A stretch of DNA of 6,781 bases from Verrucomicrobiota bacterium (GCA_003451935.1 DMJA01000266.1:1-6781); one strand, 5' to 3'. Counted from the stretch's first letter, positions 1-6,430 are shown. Notes: generated by a model from the sequence alone, not told the origin. Translations and numbers: made by a program.

Positions 1-627
1 CAGCACCATGACTTCGTGGATCATCGTCAGTTCGAGGTGCGTGGCGGGATCGTCCACGGGAATGCGGCAGTTCTCGGCCAGGAACAGGATGAACAGCCCC
101 GCGCCCAGCAGGAGCAGCATCGGCAGCGAGGCCGCGGACAACCCGGCATAGACCGGCGTCAGGGAAAGGGCCTGCGCCGCGCGCGCCAGCGCGGCAAGGC
201 CCACCAGCAAAGCCGGTTCCGCGAAGACGGCGAACTGCACCTCGCGGCTCGCCCCCATGCCCTCGAAACTCGATCCGGTGTCCAGCGCGGCGACCACGGT
301 GGCAAAACGCCCCAGCCCCAGCAGATAGGCCAGCAGGACCAGGTCGCCCGCAAACGCGACCGGCGCGGCCACGCTCCCGAGCGGAAGGATCGCCAGCGCG
401 GCCAGCAGGCAGGCGAAGTTCACGATGGGCCCCGCGCGGAACACCCACGTCGTGGTCCGGCTGTAGGCCGCCCCCTTGCGGAACAGTTTCCACAAGTCGA
501 AGTAGGCCTGCAGCAGCGGCGGCCCGCGGCGGCCCGCGAAAAAAGCCTTCACGCGGTTGATCACGCCCGGCAGCAGCGGCGCCAACAGCAGCGCCAGCAA
601 GGGATGGAGGGCCGAGGCGGCGTTCAT
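1..627 (-). CDS. hyfC: HyfC/HycD/NuoH-like membrane subunit of a group 4 hydrogenase-type complex (partial, C-terminus beyond left edge)
   Basis: Translated on the minus strand from the ATG at 627-625, this gives 209 residues with no stop before the window edge; E. coli HyfC is about 315 residues, so roughly one third is missing. It belongs to the complex I subunit 1 (NuoH) / formate hydrogenlyase subunit 4 family, which anchors the soluble hydrogenase arm to the membrane arm. Visible signatures are an N-terminal hydrophobic segment followed by a basic loop (VKAFFAGRRGPPLLQAY, residues 26-42, then FDLWKLFRKG), the loop motif FEGMGASREVQFA (about 121-133) and AENCRIPVDDPATHLE (184-199) followed by IHEVM, all with the conserved acidic and arginine residues typical of the family. 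Its start overlaps the stop of the upstream hyfB-like gene by four bases (ATGA, 624-627). No clear Shine-Dalgarno precedes it, so translational coupling is likely. An Ehr-type homologue is the main alternative to a true hydrogenase subunit. The family assignment is strong. Confidence 0.93.
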   Translation of the reverse strand, partial: MNAASALHPLLALLLAPLLPGVINRVKAFFAGRRGPPLLQAYFDLWKLFRKGAAYSRTTTWVFRAGPIVNFACLLAALAILPLGSVAAPVAFAGDLVLLAYLLGLGRFATVVAALDTGSSFEGMGASREVQFAVFAEPALLVGLAALARAAQALSLTPVYAGLSAASLPMLLLLGAGLFILFLAENCRIPVDDPATHLELTMIHEVMVL

Positions 628-2612
628 GACCGCAGCGCCCAGGCCAGGAGGACCATCAATACGACGACGATATAGAGGATGTAGAAGTGGACCCGCCCCT
701 GCTGCAGCCAGCGCAGCCGGCCCAATAGGTTTGCGCAGAGGAGGAACAACGGATCGAAGAGGCGCTCCCGCGCCGCATCCGGCGTGGCGGAATGGAACGA
801 GGCGGCCCGGGGGAAAATGCCTTGGGGAAGATGGGATTCGGTCTGCGGCCGGAGAATCGCCTGCGCGCCGTGCGTCAGCGGCTGGGAGAATCCCGTGGCG
901 GTGTATTGCATGCGGGCCGTCGGAGCGGCATAGCCGCAATCCCATGTGACGGTTTCGCGCACGGACCGGGCCGCCAACAGGTGCCGGCGGAAGGCGGCCA
1001 GCGCCACGACCAAGGCCATGAGCACCAGCAAAACCGAAACCACCGAAACCGGGAACGTCCAGCGGGCCGCTTCTGGAAGCGCGACAGGGCCGGAGAGCAT
1101 GGCGACCGCCGGCTCCAACCACCGGACCGCGAAGCCGGCCGCCAAGCCAAAGGCCAGGCACAACGCGGCCAAAACGGACATGGGCCACCGCAGGGAAGGC
1201 GCCACCTCATGGGCGGCGGCCGCCGCCGGTGAACGAGGCTCGCCAAGAAAGGCGATTCCAAAAGCCTTGGTGAATACGGCCACCGCCAGGCCGCCGATCA
1301 AGGCCAGCGCCACCATCGACGCCAGCCCCCCGAGGGCGAGGCCGCCGCCACCCAAAACCGTCTGGAACGAACCCGCATAGATCAGAAACTCGCCGATGAA
1401 GCCATTGAACGGCGGAAGCCCGCAGATGGCCGCCGCGCCCGCCAGGAAGGCCGCGCCGGTCCAGGGCATGCGCCGGAGCAATCCCCCCAGCCGCTCGAGG
1501 TCGCGCGTGCCGGTGGCGTGCACCACCGCGCCCGCCCCGAGAAAGAGCAGCCCCTTGAACAGCGCGTGGTTCAAGACATGCAGCAGCCCGCCGGCAAATC
1601 CCAGCATCGCAACGGCGGGAGACCCGTACTGGACGCCCAGCATGCCCAGACCGAGGCCGATCGCGATGATGCCGATGTTCTCGACGCTCGAATAGGCCAG
1701 CAGGCGCTTGAGGTCGGTCTGCGCCAGCGCGAACAGCGCACCCAGGAGGCCCGAGGCCGCGCCCGCGGCCAGCACCAGCCATGCGCACCAGCCGGGCACG
1801 GCGCCGACCAGCACCAGCGTGCGGACCAGCCCGTAGATGCCGGTTTTGATCATCACGCCGGACATCACCGCCGACACGGGGCTGGGCGCCGCCGGATGCG
1901 CCTCGGGCAGCCACACATGCAGGGGGAACAACCCCGCTTTGGTGCCAAATCCAATCAGCGCCAGCAAAAACAACAGGCCGGCCGAGCCGGCCGGGACCGC
2001 AAAGGCGGCAAAATCCTGCGAGCCGTTTGTGCGCCCCAGCAGGATGAACAGCGCCATCAGGAAGGCCGTGCCGATGTGCGTCGCCACCAGATAGACCCAC
2101 CCCGCCTTTTGCGTGGCGGGCTCTTCGTCGTCAAAGACCACCAGGAAGAAGGAGGCCAGCGACATGGTTTCCCACGCCACGAGAAACAGCACGCCGTTGC
2201 GCGCGGTCAGGACGAGCGCCATGCTGGCGATCAACAGATTGTAGAAAAACCAAAACCGGCCCGGGTTGCGCCCCGCCCACGGCTTGAAGTATCCGATGCT
2301 GTACACCGCCGCCAGCCCCGACAGCAGGAACATCGGAATCAGGAAAAACGCGCTCAACGGATCGAGCCCCACCGAGAACGAACCCGAGGGCATGCTCCAC
2401 GGAACGACACTGGTTTTCTGGAACCGCAACAGCAGCGCCGCGACCGACATCGCCAGTCCGGCCAGGCAGGAGATCCCCGCGCCCCCCGCGCCGAGCGCCA
2501 CCGACCACCGTTCCGACGCCCGGCCAAGCAGAAGCGAGCCGATCCCGGTCGCGGCCAACAAAACGACCGCCCCCAGCAAAAAGGAAAACAGATAAACCCC
2601 TTCCAGCGGCAT
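624..2612 (-). CDS. hyfB: HyfB-like proton/ion-translocating membrane subunit (NuoL/M/N-MrpA family)
   Basis: This 662-residue polytopic membrane protein is close in length to E. coli HyfB (about 672). It belongs to the antiporter-like subunits of complex I and group 4 hydrogenases, which couple electron transfer to H+ or Na+ movement. Key family residues are present: Glu148 in WETMSLASFFLVVF, Lys225 in GTKAGLFPLHVWLPEAHP, Lys256 in SGVMIKTGIYG, Lys353 in NHALFKGLLFLGAG and Glu408 in PPFNGFIGEFLIY. This is the charged half-channel set expected of a working translocator, and the 31-residue Lys225-Lys256 spacing and Glu408 resemble NuoM. The C-terminal part has the HyfB/HycC-type motif VTWDCGYAAPTARMQYTATG (555-574), a hydrophilic linker and a last membrane helix at about 642-658. 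It is the second gene of the operon: 11 bp after the regulator gene, and overlapping hyfC by 4 bp. Whether H+ or Na+ is carried cannot be read from the sequence. HyfB rather than EhrA is my best guess; the catalytic genes outside the window would settle it. Confidence 0.93.
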   Translation of the reverse strand: MPLEGVYLFSFLLGAVVLLAATGIGSLLLGRASERWSVALGAGGAGISCLAGLAMSVAALLLRFQKTSVVPWSMPSGSFSVGLDPLSAFFLIPMFLLSGLAAVYSIGYFKPWAGRNPGRFWFFYNLLIASMALVLTARNGVLFLVAWETMSLASFFLVVFDDEEPATQKAGWVYLVATHIGTAFLMALFILLGRTNGSQDFAAFAVPAGSAGLLFLLALIGFGTKAGLFPLHVWLPEAHPAAPSPVSAVMSGVMIKTGIYGLVRTLVLVGAVPGWCAWLVLAAGAASGLLGALFALAQTDLKRLLAYSSVENIGIIAIGLGLGMLGVQYGSPAVAMLGFAGGLLHVLNHALFKGLLFLGAGAVVHATGTRDLERLGGLLRRMPWTGAAFLAGAAAICGLPPFNGFIGEFLIYAGSFQTVLGGGGLALGGLASMVALALIGGLAVAVFTKAFGIAFLGEPRSPAAAAAHEVAPSLRWPMSVLAALCLAFGLAAGFAVRWLEPAVAMLSGPVALPEAARWTFPVSVVSVLLVLMALVVALAAFRRHLLAARSVRETVTWDCGYAAPTARMQYTATGFSQPLTHGAQAILRPQTESHLPQGIFPRAASFHSATPDAARERLFDPLFLLCANLLGRLRWLQQGRVHFYILYIVVVLMVLLAWALRS

Positions 2613-2626
2613 GGCCCGGACCTTTA
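2613..2626 (-). promoter_or_regulatory. Ribosome binding site of hyfB overlapping the stop of the upstream gene
   Basis: On the minus strand the regulator gene ends in TAA at 2626-2624 and the sequence reads TAAAGG, then eight bases, then the hyfB ATG at 2612. The AAAGG Shine-Dalgarno core thus shares bases with the stop codon of the preceding gene. This supports the chosen hyfB start and suggests that ribosomes finishing the regulator can re-initiate on hyfB. Confidence 0.6.
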
Positions 2627-3295
2627 TTTCCCTGCCGCTGCGGCGGCTTCGATGCGGCGCGCCGCCGCCAGGATTTCCCCGGCCTCCGCGCGGCGGGCGA
2701 TGGCCTCTTTGAAGTCCGGATCGCGAAGCGCGAACGCCAGCATGGAGAGCAAATGGAGATGCGCGCGCGTGGTCGGGCTGATCATCGAAAACAGCGCCTG
2801 CACCGGACGGCCATCGAGCGCGCCGAAATCGATGGGCGACTCGAGGAAGCAGAGCGTCACCAGGGCCGTCGGCACGCGCAGCAGGATCGGGCTGCGGGGA
2901 TGCGGCACGGCGATCCCTTCACCGATCGCGGTCGAACCCAGCGCTTCGCGCGCCATCAAGACGCTATGGAGGAAATCCGGATCCACATCCGCCGGCAACG
3001 GCATGCTCTCCACCAGATGGCGCAGCACCGAATCCTTGTCCCGGCCGGGAAGATGGTGGACGATCCCGCCGGCTTCCAGCGCTTCGCTCAGCGCGGGCAT
3101 CTGGTCCGGGGCTTCGCCGGCCGGAAGCGCGACCGGCAGGCCGTGCGCGGTGGCCCACTCGACCAGTTCGTCCCGGTTCAGGAAATGCCGCCCCTTCACG
3201 CATTGGGAAGGCAGGTCGCCCTTCTCGATGCGCTCCTGCACCGCGCGCTCGGACAGCTTCAACATCCGGGCGGCGTCCCTGACGGTCAATTGCAT
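2624..3295 (-). CDS. Helix-turn-helix / PTS EIIA (PtsN-like) regulatory protein
   Basis: This 223-residue protein has two parts. Residues 1-50 (MQLTVRDAARMLKLSERAVQ, then ERIEKGDLPS and RHFLNRDELVEW) match the excisionase/MerR-type helix-turn-helix, which is used for DNA binding. Residues of about 65-215 are a PTS EIIA domain of the fructose/nitrogen (PtsN) class: the phospho-acceptor histidine is His132 in GEGIAVPHPR, and the second conserved histidine lies in HLHLLSMLAFAL (His179/His181). Family knowledge says such domains take phosphate from HPr and work as phosphorylation-dependent regulators. No EIIB or EIIC sugar-transport domain is fused or adjacent, so a transport role is unlikely here. 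The gene is the first of the hyfB-hyfC operon, with a promoter 45-72 bp upstream. No strong Shine-Dalgarno is seen (only GAGAAAG about 12 bases before ATG). I infer that it adjusts expression or activity of the membrane complex to PTS or energy state. The domain calls are firm; the target is unknown. Confidence 0.9.
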   Translation of the reverse strand: MQLTVRDAARMLKLSERAVQERIEKGDLPSQCVKGRHFLNRDELVEWATAHGLPVALPAGEAPDQMPALSEALEAGGIVHHLPGRDKDSVLRHLVESMPLPADVDPDFLHSVLMAREALGSTAIGEGIAVPHPRSPILLRVPTALVTLCFLESPIDFGALDGRPVQALFSMISPTTRAHLHLLSMLAFALRDPDFKEAIARRAEAGEILAAARRIEAAAAAGK

Positions 3296-3339
3296 GAAAT
3301 GCGCCGGCTTTCTCTTGGTTGGGGAAAAACAGGTTGTGA

Positions 3340-3367
3340 TTTCTACTCTGATTCAAGGGACTGTCAA
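3340..3367 (-). promoter_or_regulatory. Sigma-70-type promoter for the regulator-hyfB-hyfC operon
   Basis: On the minus strand a perfect -35 hexamer TTGACA (3367-3362) is followed after 16 bp by TAGAAA (3345-3340), a 4/6 match to the -10 consensus. Transcription would start near 3333 and give a leader of about 38 bases before the ATG at 3295. It lies in the 138-bp divergent region and points toward the operon. The -35 is convincing and the -10 is moderate. Confidence 0.55.
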
Positions 3368-3393
3368 GCGGGGATGCGGGGCCGTCCGTATTC

Positions 3394-3413
3394 TTTCTGG
3401 CAATTTCCAGAAA
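3394..3413. promoter_or_regulatory. 7-bp inverted repeat, candidate operator in the divergent promoter region
   Basis: TTTCTGG (3394-3400) and CCAGAAA (3407-3413) form a perfect dyad around a six-base AT-rich centre (CAATTT). It lies between the start of the flavin enzyme gene (3434) and the operon promoter, and overlaps the proposed -35 of the flavin enzyme gene. The size and symmetry fit a dimeric repressor site, but no cognate regulator is proven; the HTH-EIIA protein encoded next door is the obvious candidate. Confidence 0.35.
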
Positions 3414-3425
3414 ACCGGGTAGATT
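3397..3425 (+). promoter_or_regulatory. Candidate promoter directly upstream of the nitronate monooxygenase-like gene
   Basis: CTGGCA (3397-3402, 4/6 match to TTGACA) is followed after 17 bp by TAGATT (3420-3425, 4/6 match to TATAAT). Only eight bases separate TAGATT from the GTG start at 3434, so transcription would begin at or within a few bases of the start codon. The same arrangement recurs before the gene at 4921, which raises confidence above that from hexamer matches alone. Confidence 0.4.
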
Positions 3426-3433
3426 CGTGGCCT

Positions 3434-4861
3434 GTGAATCAAAACATTCCGATGATCATCCAAGGGGGCATGGGAGCCGGGGTCTCCAACTGGCGCCTGG
3501 CCCGCGCCGTGTCCTGGCTGGGCCAGCTGGGCGTCGTGGCCGGAACGGCCTTGGACCAGATTTTGTCCCGCCGCCTGCAGGATGGCGACGAGGAAGGCCA
3601 TGTCCGCCGCGCCTTGGAGCACTTCCCCTTTCCGAAAATCGCCCAGAAAATCCTCGACGCCTACTACATTCCGGGCGGACGCAAGCCCGACCAGCCGTAC
3701 AAGCCCGCCCGGATGCATACCGTCGAGAGCAGCCTTCCGGCGCAGGAGTTGTGCATCGCCGCGAATTTCGTCGAAGTCTTCTTGGCCCGCGAAGGCCATT
3801 CCAACCCGGTCGGCATCAATTTCCTCGAAAAGATCCAAATGCCGCACCTGCCCTCGCTCTATGGCGCCATGCTGGCCGGCGTGGCCGTGGTGATCGTCGG
3901 GGCGGGCATCCCCATGGAATTTCCTGCGGCCATCGCCGCCCTGGCCGAGCACCAGCCGGCCTCCTACCCCCTGAACGTGGTAGGCAACCCGGCGGGCGAG
4001 GCGGTGCGGATGGTGCTGGACCCCGCCGCGTTCCGGGAGTCCGGTCCGTCCCTTCCGGCGCTTTCGCGCCCCGCCTTCCTGCCCATCGTCTCTTCCAGCA
4101 CCTTGGCCACCATGATGGTCCGGCGAATCAAGGGCGAGATGGCCGGCTTCGTCATTGAAGGCCCCTTGGCCGGCGGACACAATGCCCCCCCCCGCGGGCA
4201 GATGCAGTTCACCGGTGATGGCCAACCCCTCTATGGGTCGCGCGACGCCGTCGATCTGGAAATCTTCCGCCAACTGGGCCTGCCCTTCTGGCTGGCCGGC
4301 GGCTATGGGTCTCCGGAAAAGATAAAGGAAGCCCTTGCCCTGGGTGCCGCCGGCGTGCAGGTGGGCACGCCCTTTGCGCTCTGCGTGGAATCCGGCCTCG
4401 CGCCGGACCTCCGGCGCGCCCTCGTCGCCAAGGCTCTGGCCGGCAAGGCCAAGGTCTTCACCGATGCCAAGGCTTCGCCGACCGGGTTCCCCTTCAAGGT
4501 GGCCGAGCTCGAAGGCACCCTGTCGGAGGCGGCGGTCTATGCCCGGCGCCAACGGGTGTGCGATCTGGGCTTCCTGCGCGAGGTCTACCGCAAACCCGAC
4601 GGCTCCCTTGGCTACCGCTGCGCCGCCGAGCCCGAAAAGGCCTATCTCGCCAAAGGGGGCCGCGCGGAGGATTTGATCGGCCGCAAATGCCTGTGCAACG
4701 CCCTCGTCGCCAACATCGGCATGCCCCAACCCTTGCGCGACGGGACAAAAGAACTGCCGCTGGTCACGCTGGGCGACGACTTTGAAAACATCGGCCGCTT
4801 CTGCCGCGCCGGACAGGCCGACTTTTCCGCCGCCGACGTTCTCCGCATCCTGCAGGCCTGA
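3434..4861 (+). CDS. Nitronate monooxygenase / 2-nitropropane dioxygenase-like (FabK-like) flavin TIM-barrel enzyme
   Basis: This 475-residue protein is related to FMN-dependent nitronate monooxygenases and enoyl-ACP reductase II. Family hallmarks are the N-terminal strand with PMIIQGGMGAGVSNWRLARA (6-25), the active-site loop EGPLAGGHNAPPRG (242-255) with His249 at the place of the catalytic histidine, and the FMN-phosphate motif WLAGGYGSPEKIKEALALGA (286-305) followed by AGVQVGTPFALC. It is longer than ordinary nitronate monooxygenases (roughly 320-360) because of a C-terminal extension that includes GRKCLCNALVANIGMPQ (416-432). Family substrates are alkyl nitronates or enoyl thioesters; the real substrate here is unknown. 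I chose GTG at 3434 because it leaves nine residues before the conserved GGMG. The next in-frame ATG at 3452 would cut into the first beta strand. No Shine-Dalgarno is evident, which fits the near-leaderless promoter. It is divergent from the hydrogenase operon and 59 bp upstream of the peptidase gene. A run of nine C at 4185-4193 lies in the active-site loop. Confidence 0.88.
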   Translation: MNQNIPMIIQGGMGAGVSNWRLARAVSWLGQLGVVAGTALDQILSRRLQDGDEEGHVRRALEHFPFPKIAQKILDAYYIPGGRKPDQPYKPARMHTVESSLPAQELCIAANFVEVFLAREGHSNPVGINFLEKIQMPHLPSLYGAMLAGVAVVIVGAGIPMEFPAAIAALAEHQPASYPLNVVGNPAGEAVRMVLDPAAFRESGPSLPALSRPAFLPIVSSSTLATMMVRRIKGEMAGFVIEGPLAGGHNAPPRGQMQFTGDGQPLYGSRDAVDLEIFRQLGLPFWLAGGYGSPEKIKEALALGAAGVQVGTPFALCVESGLAPDLRRALVAKALAGKAKVFTDAKASPTGFPFKVAELEGTLSEAAVYARRQRVCDLGFLREVYRKPDGSLGYRCAAEPEKAYLAKGGRAEDLIGRKCLCNALVANIGMPQPLRDGTKELPLVTLGDDFENIGRFCRAGQADFSAADVLRILQA

Positions 4862-4864
4862 GGT

Positions 4865-4903
4865 TTCCGCGACGGCCATCTTGTCTGGCCATTTTCTGCG
4901 GAA
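4865..4903. repeat. Nested inverted repeat between the flavin enzyme and the secreted peptidase genes
   Basis: An outer stem TTCCGC (4865-4870) / GCGGAA (4898-4903) encloses an inner stem GGCCA (4874-4878) / TGGCC (4886-4890). The inner arm is followed by ATTTTCT, so it might act as a weak intrinsic terminator for the upstream gene, but the T-run is poor. It also overlaps the putative -35 box of the next gene, so an operator is an alternative. Confidence 0.35.
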
Positions 4904-4913
4904 GAGCTAGACT
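4885..4913 (+). promoter_or_regulatory. Candidate promoter directly upstream of the SHD1-peptidase gene
   Basis: CTGGCC (4885-4890), a 17-bp spacer and TAGACT (4908-4913, 4/6 match to TATAAT) end seven bases before the ATG at 4921. The element mirrors the one at 3397-3425: CTGGC[A/C]ATTT in both and the same 23-base offset from CTGGC to TAGA. No Shine-Dalgarno is visible between it and the ATG (GTCCCCC). This suggests a leaderless transcript. The -35 match to consensus is weak by itself. Confidence 0.4.
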
Positions 4914-4920
4914 GTCCCCC

Positions 4921-6420
4921 ATGAATTCCCGCCTCCGGAAAACCCGCTGTTCAACAATCCTGCTTCTCCTCGCCTGGACCGCCCAGGCCTTCGCCGCCGA
5001 CATGCGCGTCTGGACCCTCCCAAACGGAACCACCATCGAGGGCGCCTATGTCGCCTTCGAAGAGGGCCACGTGATTTTGGACACCGCCGACGGCCGGCGC
5101 CTGGGCGTTCCGATCGAGGCCTTCGGCGCGGAGGACCAAAATCTCCTCTGCGATCTCTCCGGAGCTGAGGCCCACCTCGAAAATTGGCTGCAAGACCCGG
5201 GCCTGTGGACCACTCCGGCCGCCGATTTGATGTCCAAGTATGCCGCGTTCGGCCTCGTCTGGGTGGATGAAGGTCTCAGCGCCCGGTCCCACCATCCCTG
5301 CCTGAAATTCAACGGAAAAAAGGTTTGGGAACTGTTGGCCAGTTTTGCCAACGGGCAGGCGGGCCAGATCGTCGCCTCCCTGTACAACCGGGGGGATGCC
5401 GGCAGCATCACCGCCGAGCAGTTCAAGGCGCTGCTGGTGTCCGCGCAGGAAGCCCTCACCCGTTGGTCCGCCGCACCCCCCAGTCCCGTCCGCGAATTGC
5501 GCGGGCCGGCCAACACCCGGGTCTATGCCCGCGCCTGGGTGCGCGCGCCCCACCAAGTCATTCTCCAATGGAGCCTCGGGGCCAACGGGGTTCCGGAATT
5601 CATCCGGATGCGGATGACCCCCGCCAGCACGGCGGGCGGGGCTTCCGGGGCTGCCGCCGCCGCCATGGCCATCCAGGCGTCCGCCACCGCGCCGCGCGCC
5701 GCGATCCTCAATTCCGCCGCCTTGCGCGCCCGGGTCCGCCGCGAATCCACGGGCGACCTGCTCCTGCCGGACGTGCCCATGGTGGACCAAGGCCAGAAGG
5801 GATACTGCGCGGCCGCCGTCACCGAACGCGTCCTGCGCTACTACGGACGGGACTTCGACCAGCACCAGGTCGCCCAGCTGGCGGGCAGCACCGCCGAAGG
5901 GGGAACCAGCGGCGAGGCGCTGGTGGAATCCGTCAGCCGCATCGCGCGCGGCCTCGACCTCAACTTCCGCAAGCTGATCGAAATGGAGGTGCAGGAATAC
6001 CTCCGCCTCATCGAGGACTACAACCGCGCCGCCCGCAAGAAGGACTTGCCGCCCTTCCAGCACGACTTGATGATCGATGTCGATCTGATGTACCGCACGA
6101 TGGATGCCGCCACCCTCCGCGAGGTCCGCGCGGCCCGCGCCGTCAATATGCGCCAATTCTTCGCGTCGGTGCAGGAAAACATCGGCATGGGCGTGCCCCT
6201 GCTCTGGGGCGTGATGCTGGGCATCGTCGGGGAGACGCCGGAACTACCCCAGGCCGCTGGCGGCCACCTGCGCCTGATCATTGGCTGCAACCCCCGGACC
6301 CAGGAAATCCTCTACAGCGACAGCTGGGGCAGCGGACATGCCCTCAAGCGCATGCCGCTGGCCGATGCCTGGGCCATCACCACCGGCCTCTACACCATGC
6401 TCCCCCGCAACGTCCGCTAA
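4921..6420 (+). CDS. Secreted SHD1-domain protein with C39-like (papain-fold) cysteine peptidase domain
   Basis: This 499-residue protein starts with a signal peptide: a basic N-terminus (NSRLRKTR), a hydrophobic core (TILLLLAWTAQ) and likely cleavage near AFA/AD at residues 25-26. Residues of about 28-76 (VWTLPNGTTIEGAYVAFEEG, then VPIEAFGAEDQNLL) resemble the SLA1 homology domain 1 found on many exported proteins of planctomycete-verrucomicrobial bacteria. A middle part (about 85-230) is unassigned, followed by an Ala/Gly-rich linker (about 236-260). Residues of about 284-495 look like a C39-like cysteine peptidase: VPMVDQGQKGYCAAAV holds Cys296 with Gln290 six residues before it, as in papain-fold enzymes; GGHLRLIIGCN gives His449; and ILYSDSWG gives Asp467. 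The roughly 150 residues between Cys and His exceed the compact C39 fold and include a charged helical insert (about 352-415). I infer a periplasmic or extracellular peptidase or transpeptidase-like enzyme of unknown substrate. An inactive, binding-only role is possible. It converges on the acetolactate decarboxylase gene. Confidence 0.8.
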   Translation: MNSRLRKTRCSTILLLLAWTAQAFAADMRVWTLPNGTTIEGAYVAFEEGHVILDTADGRRLGVPIEAFGAEDQNLLCDLSGAEAHLENWLQDPGLWTTPAADLMSKYAAFGLVWVDEGLSARSHHPCLKFNGKKVWELLASFANGQAGQIVASLYNRGDAGSITAEQFKALLVSAQEALTRWSAAPPSPVRELRGPANTRVYARAWVRAPHQVILQWSLGANGVPEFIRMRMTPASTAGGASGAAAAAMAIQASATAPRAAILNSAALRARVRRESTGDLLLPDVPMVDQGQKGYCAAAVTERVLRYYGRDFDQHQVAQLAGSTAEGGTSGEALVESVSRIARGLDLNFRKLIEMEVQEYLRLIEDYNRAARKKDLPPFQHDLMIDVDLMYRTMDAATLREVRAARAVNMRQFFASVQENIGMGVPLLWGVMLGIVGETPELPQAAGGHLRLIIGCNPRTQEILYSDSWGSGHALKRMPLADAWAITTGLYTMLPRNVR

Positions 6421-6430
6421 GCCGCCGGGC

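Noticed and set aside
16..675. Plus-strand open frame (219 codons) at the left edge
   Set aside because: It is antisense to the HyfC-like gene, whose family motifs are unmistakable; the plus-strand product is low-complexity Gln/Arg.
1518..3422. Long plus-strand open frame (634 codons) opposite the hyfB-like and HTH-EIIA genes
   Set aside because: The translation is rich in Gln, Arg and His with no family signature, and it lies antisense to two well-recognised genes. It is a side effect of high GC and few stop codons.
2753..3433. Upstream in-frame extension of the flavin enzyme gene
   Set aside because: The frame stays open back to 2753, but this part overlaps the HTH-EIIA gene on the other strand and the promoter region, and homologues begin just before the GGMG motif.
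3353..4879. Long minus-strand open frame (508 codons) opposite the flavin enzyme gene
   Set aside because: It has no recognisable domain and a Gly/Gln/His-rich composition, and the opposite strand encodes clear FMN-binding and catalytic motifs.
4951..6156. Minus-strand open frame (401 codons) opposite the SHD1-peptidase gene
   Set aside because: Antisense shadow. The plus strand has a signal peptide, an SHD1 domain and a catalytic Cys/His/Asp set.
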